7,602 bases of DNA from Desulfobacteraceae bacterium (GTDB lineage: Bacteria; Desulfobacterota; DSM-4660; Desulfatiglandales; Desulfatiglandaceae). A model generated the notes under the pieces. It was not told the DNA's origin, did not search any database, and was given only the letters and a program-made list of their open reading frames with translations. Within the stretch, counting starts at the first letter, position 1; each line of letters opens with the position of its first letter. This document shows positions 6,091-7,602 of the stretch, piece by piece. The stretch lies in contig JAUWMY010000109.1 of the NCBI GenBank assembly GCA_030612945.1, positions 1 through 7,602 on the forward strand, read 5' to 3'. The position numbers and the translations under genes were made by a program.

Positions 6091-7155
6091 TCAATAATTC
6101 AGGATTTCTTCATGAACGTTAAAAATATAGGCTATTAAAGCTGCCCTTATCCACATACCGTTTCTCTCCTGTCGCCAGTACATGGCCCTCGGATCAGAAT
6201 CGATTGCCACATCAATTTCATCTCTTCTGGGAAACGGGTGCATAATAATCGCACTCGGTCTTATCTTGGTCATATCAGAGGGTTTGAGTTTAAACCTGGA
6301 AGTATCAGTTTTACCTGACTCTCCAGCAATTGCATCATGTTCATCCTGAATCCTGGTCATGTAAATTGCATCGGCTTCAGAAAGAACATTATCCAAGGCC
6401 TCGGTCTCAATATGAAAAGGGATTTTGTGCTTTTCGAGGAAACTGCACACATCTTCTTTCATCTGAAAGGCCTGGGGAGCTGCGTAGATAATCTTAACGT
6501 CTTCAAAATTTTTCAGCAGATAACTCAAAGATCTTACTGTCCTTCCCCTTTTAAGATCACCACACATCATAATTGTTTTTCCATCAAGCCCGCCCTGTTT
6601 AGCAAATGAATATTGCAGGGTATAAACATCAAGCATTGCTTGTGTCGGATGCTGATCGCTCCCTGAACCGCCGTTAATAATAGGAACCGGACGATTCGTA
6701 CGGGTATTCATAAGCCAGGCAGCACGTTCAGCCATGTCCTGCCCTTTATGTCTCATAATAATCAAGTCGGTATAGGATGAAAAGGTGCGCAAACTATCAT
6801 CAAAACTTTCACCCTTTACCTCTGATGAAACTCTGGCATCACGAATCTCCGAGGTTTTCATCCCCAGAATGTGGCAGGCATTTTCAAAAGACAGAAAAGT
6901 CCTGGATGACGGCTGAGCAAAATAGAGCATAACACGTTTGTGGAACAGGATGTTTTGCAGGAAAAATGAGCCGGCCCTGGTCTTTGATATATGCCTGATT
7001 CGATTCGTAATTTCGTATATGTTGTCAATGATTTCACGATTCAACTGCTGGGAGATAATCATGTCAAAAAGCCGACCATTTTTCGAAAAATACTCAATTT
7101 TTTCCTCTGTTGGAAGTTCATGAAATTCAGCAAATTTCTGATCTAAAATATTCAT
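6091..7155 (-). CDS. pyrB: Aspartate carbamoyltransferase-like catalytic chain (long form)
   Basis: A 354-residue transcarbamylase, probably making N-carbamoyl-L-aspartate from carbamoyl phosphate and aspartate in pyrimidine synthesis. The carbamoyl-phosphate loop is PSSRTFLSFE (82-91), where most family members have STRTR. The mobile-loop lysine is K114 (EVKGES). R135 lies in MRH, HPTQ at 169-172, R205 in GDLKRGRTVRSL (199-210), R268 and Q270 in MTRIQDE, and HPFPRRDEI at 306-314. These correspond to E. coli PyrB K84, R105, H134/Q137, R167, R229/Q231 and the HPLPR loop, which favours aspartate over ornithine as substrate. The protein is about 40 residues longer than E. coli PyrB; roughly 30 of these lie before the phosphate loop. 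The start is supported by AGGAGGG ending four bases before the ATG. No pyrI, pyrC or carbamoyl-phosphate synthase gene is adjacent. A divergent transcarbamylase with another substrate is possible but less likely. Confidence 0.88.
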   Translation of the reverse strand: MNILDQKFAEFHELPTEEKIEYFSKNGRLFDMIISQQLNREIIDNIYEITNRIRHISKTRAGSFFLQNILFHKRVMLYFAQPSSRTFLSFENACHILGMKTSEIRDARVSSEVKGESFDDSLRTFSSYTDLIIMRHKGQDMAERAAWLMNTRTNRPVPIINGGSGSDQHPTQAMLDVYTLQYSFAKQGGLDGKTIMMCGDLKRGRTVRSLSYLLKNFEDVKIIYAAPQAFQMKEDVCSFLEKHKIPFHIETEALDNVLSEADAIYMTRIQDEHDAIAGESGKTDTSRFKLKPSDMTKIRPSAIIMHPFPRRDEIDVAIDSDPRAMYWRQERNGMWIRAALIAYIFNVHEEILNY

Positions 7156-7191
7156 TTGACCCTCCTGACAACGTTAGGGTTAACCAAGTGC

Positions 7192-7200
7192 CTTATATCA
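7192..7200 (-). promoter_or_regulatory. Extended -10 promoter for the carbamoyltransferase gene
   Basis: Read leftward the bases are TGATATAAG: TG, one base, then TATAAG (five of six to the -10 consensus). TTGTCA (7223-7218 read leftward) lies upstream but 20 bases away, so the extended -10 probably matters more. A start near 7185 would give a leader of about 30 nt ending in the AGGAGGG ribosome site. The 8-mer CTGACAAC occurs on both sides (7165 and 7217), which might mark a regulator site. Confidence 0.42.
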
Positions 7201-7287
7201 CAGATACAACTGACTGCTGACAACCTATCACGGGCATTCCTAAAAGTGTTAGCGAAATAAACATCCCCATGATTAGATTCAACTTAG

Positions 7288-7345
7288 AAAAAAAAGAGGT
7301 TTGGTGTCAAGTGAAAGAGGCGCTATCACACCAATAAAGCCCCTC
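7288..7345 (-). terminator. Leftward intrinsic-terminator-like structure with two alternative stems
   Basis: Read leftward, TTGGTGT and ACACCAA (7334-7328 and 7307-7301) form a perfect 7-bp stem. After ACCTC comes a run of eight T (7295-7288). GAGG at 7345-7342 can extend the stem by pairing with CCTC at 7299-7296, directly next to the T-run. The same upstream GAGGGGC (7345-7339) can instead pair with GCGCCTC (7323-7317), 6 of 7 positions, which would compete with the terminator form. It lies about 130 bp before the carbamoyltransferase start and upstream of its proposed promoter, so it most simply ends a transcript arriving from the right. Confidence 0.5.
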
Positions 7346-7362
7346 ATCAGGAGAGTTGTTTC

Positions 7363-7395
7363 TTTTGACACATTTTGATGATTTTTGACAAATTT
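7363..7395 (+). promoter_or_regulatory. Direct repeat, possible upstream activator site
   Basis: TTTTGACACATTT at 7363-7375 and TTTTGACAAATTT at 7383-7395 are two 13-base copies with one mismatch, spaced exactly 20 bp (two helical turns) apart. They lie about 80-110 bp upstream of the sigma-54 core element, the usual place for an enhancer-binding protein. The regulator is not identified. Confidence 0.45.
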
Positions 7396-7473
7396 CGGCA
7401 CTTCTGGAACTGGAATTTCAGTAATTTCGTGCTAACTATCGGGAATTCAAGGCGATATTCCATCAGAAACATA

Positions 7474-7489
7474 TGGCAGGGGGTTTGCA
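7474..7489 (+). promoter_or_regulatory. Sigma-54 (RpoN) promoter
   Basis: TGGCAGGGGGTTTGCA matches the -24/-12 consensus TGGCACG-N4-TTGCA at every fixed base except one (G for C at position 6), with the invariant GG and GC at the correct spacing. Transcription would start near 7500 and run rightward out of the window. The regulated gene is not visible. Confidence 0.68.
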
Positions 7490-7602
7490 TTACTTCAATA
7501 TCGAAAACGGTCAGCAAGGCTTTTGAGATCGTATCGTTAAGAAAATGCATGATCAAAATTTGTAATATCTCATGCACACCGTCAATCTGGATAATTAATG
7601 GT

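Larger units (their letters stand above)
7156..7602. other. Regulatory intergenic region upstream of the carbamoyltransferase
   Basis: No convincing gene. It contains the leftward promoter of the carbamoyltransferase, a leftward terminator-like structure, and a rightward sigma-54 promoter with upstream direct repeats. A leftward open frame at 7577-7347 (76 codons) has no recognisable domain or good ribosome site and lies antisense to the sigma-54 promoter. It ends next to the terminator-like structure, so it cannot be excluded completely. Confidence 0.6.

Noticed and set aside
7347..7577. Leftward open frame of 76 codons
   Set aside because: Antisense to the sigma-54 promoter and direct repeats, with no domain and a poor ribosome site. 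The adjacent terminator-like structure leaves some doubt.
7549..7602. Rightward start (ATG, 18 codons open to the edge) after the sigma-54 promoter
   Set aside because: Too short to judge, with only a weak AAGA as ribosome site; it may be the beginning of the regulated gene or leader.

Overview
The window looks like a stretch of bacterial chromosome, most likely from an anaerobic Desulfobacterota-type (deltaproteobacterial) organism. This is inferred from remembered protein similarity, a sigma-54 promoter, and AT-rich intergenic DNA full of small palindromic repeats; nothing in the window is diagnostic. There are no tRNA, rRNA, CRISPR, transposase or recombinase genes.

Layout. Positions 1-252 hold the N-terminal 84 codons of a leftward gene that runs off the window, probably a signalling protein. 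Positions 253-1069 are non-coding and AT-rich. They contain a 398-bp segment bounded by a perfect 25-bp inverted repeat with a near-consensus sigma-70 promoter inside, followed by a second, imperfect inverted repeat. Positions 1070-4695 are a leftward three-gene operon, in transcription order: a hydroxyacid-oxoacid transhydrogenase-type iron alcohol dehydrogenase, a polytopic membrane protein with an HEVFGH metalloprotease-like motif, and a HI0933/BaiN-type flavoprotein. The last two genes overlap by 8 nt. A 119-bp divergent promoter region separates the operon from a rightward EamA/DMT-family transporter (4815-5708). Positions 5709-6090 are non-coding, with arrays of GTTCA octamers facing each other across about 240 bp of hairpins, followed by a 60-nt imperfect palindrome. 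A leftward, long-form aspartate carbamoyltransferase-like gene occupies 6091-7155. Positions 7156-7602 are regulatory DNA: a promoter for the carbamoyltransferase, a leftward terminator-like structure, and a rightward sigma-54 promoter with two upstream direct repeats that serves a gene beyond the right edge.

The genes are mostly ordinary metabolic and transport functions: hydroxyacid/aldehyde redox, pyrimidine synthesis and metabolite export. The most unusual parts are non-coding. The best candidate for something new is the 292-689 segment. Its perfect inverted repeats, its internal promoter pointing away from the adjacent gene, and its position 40 bp upstream of that gene's start fit either an invertible promoter switch captured in the OFF orientation or a small non-autonomous transposable element.
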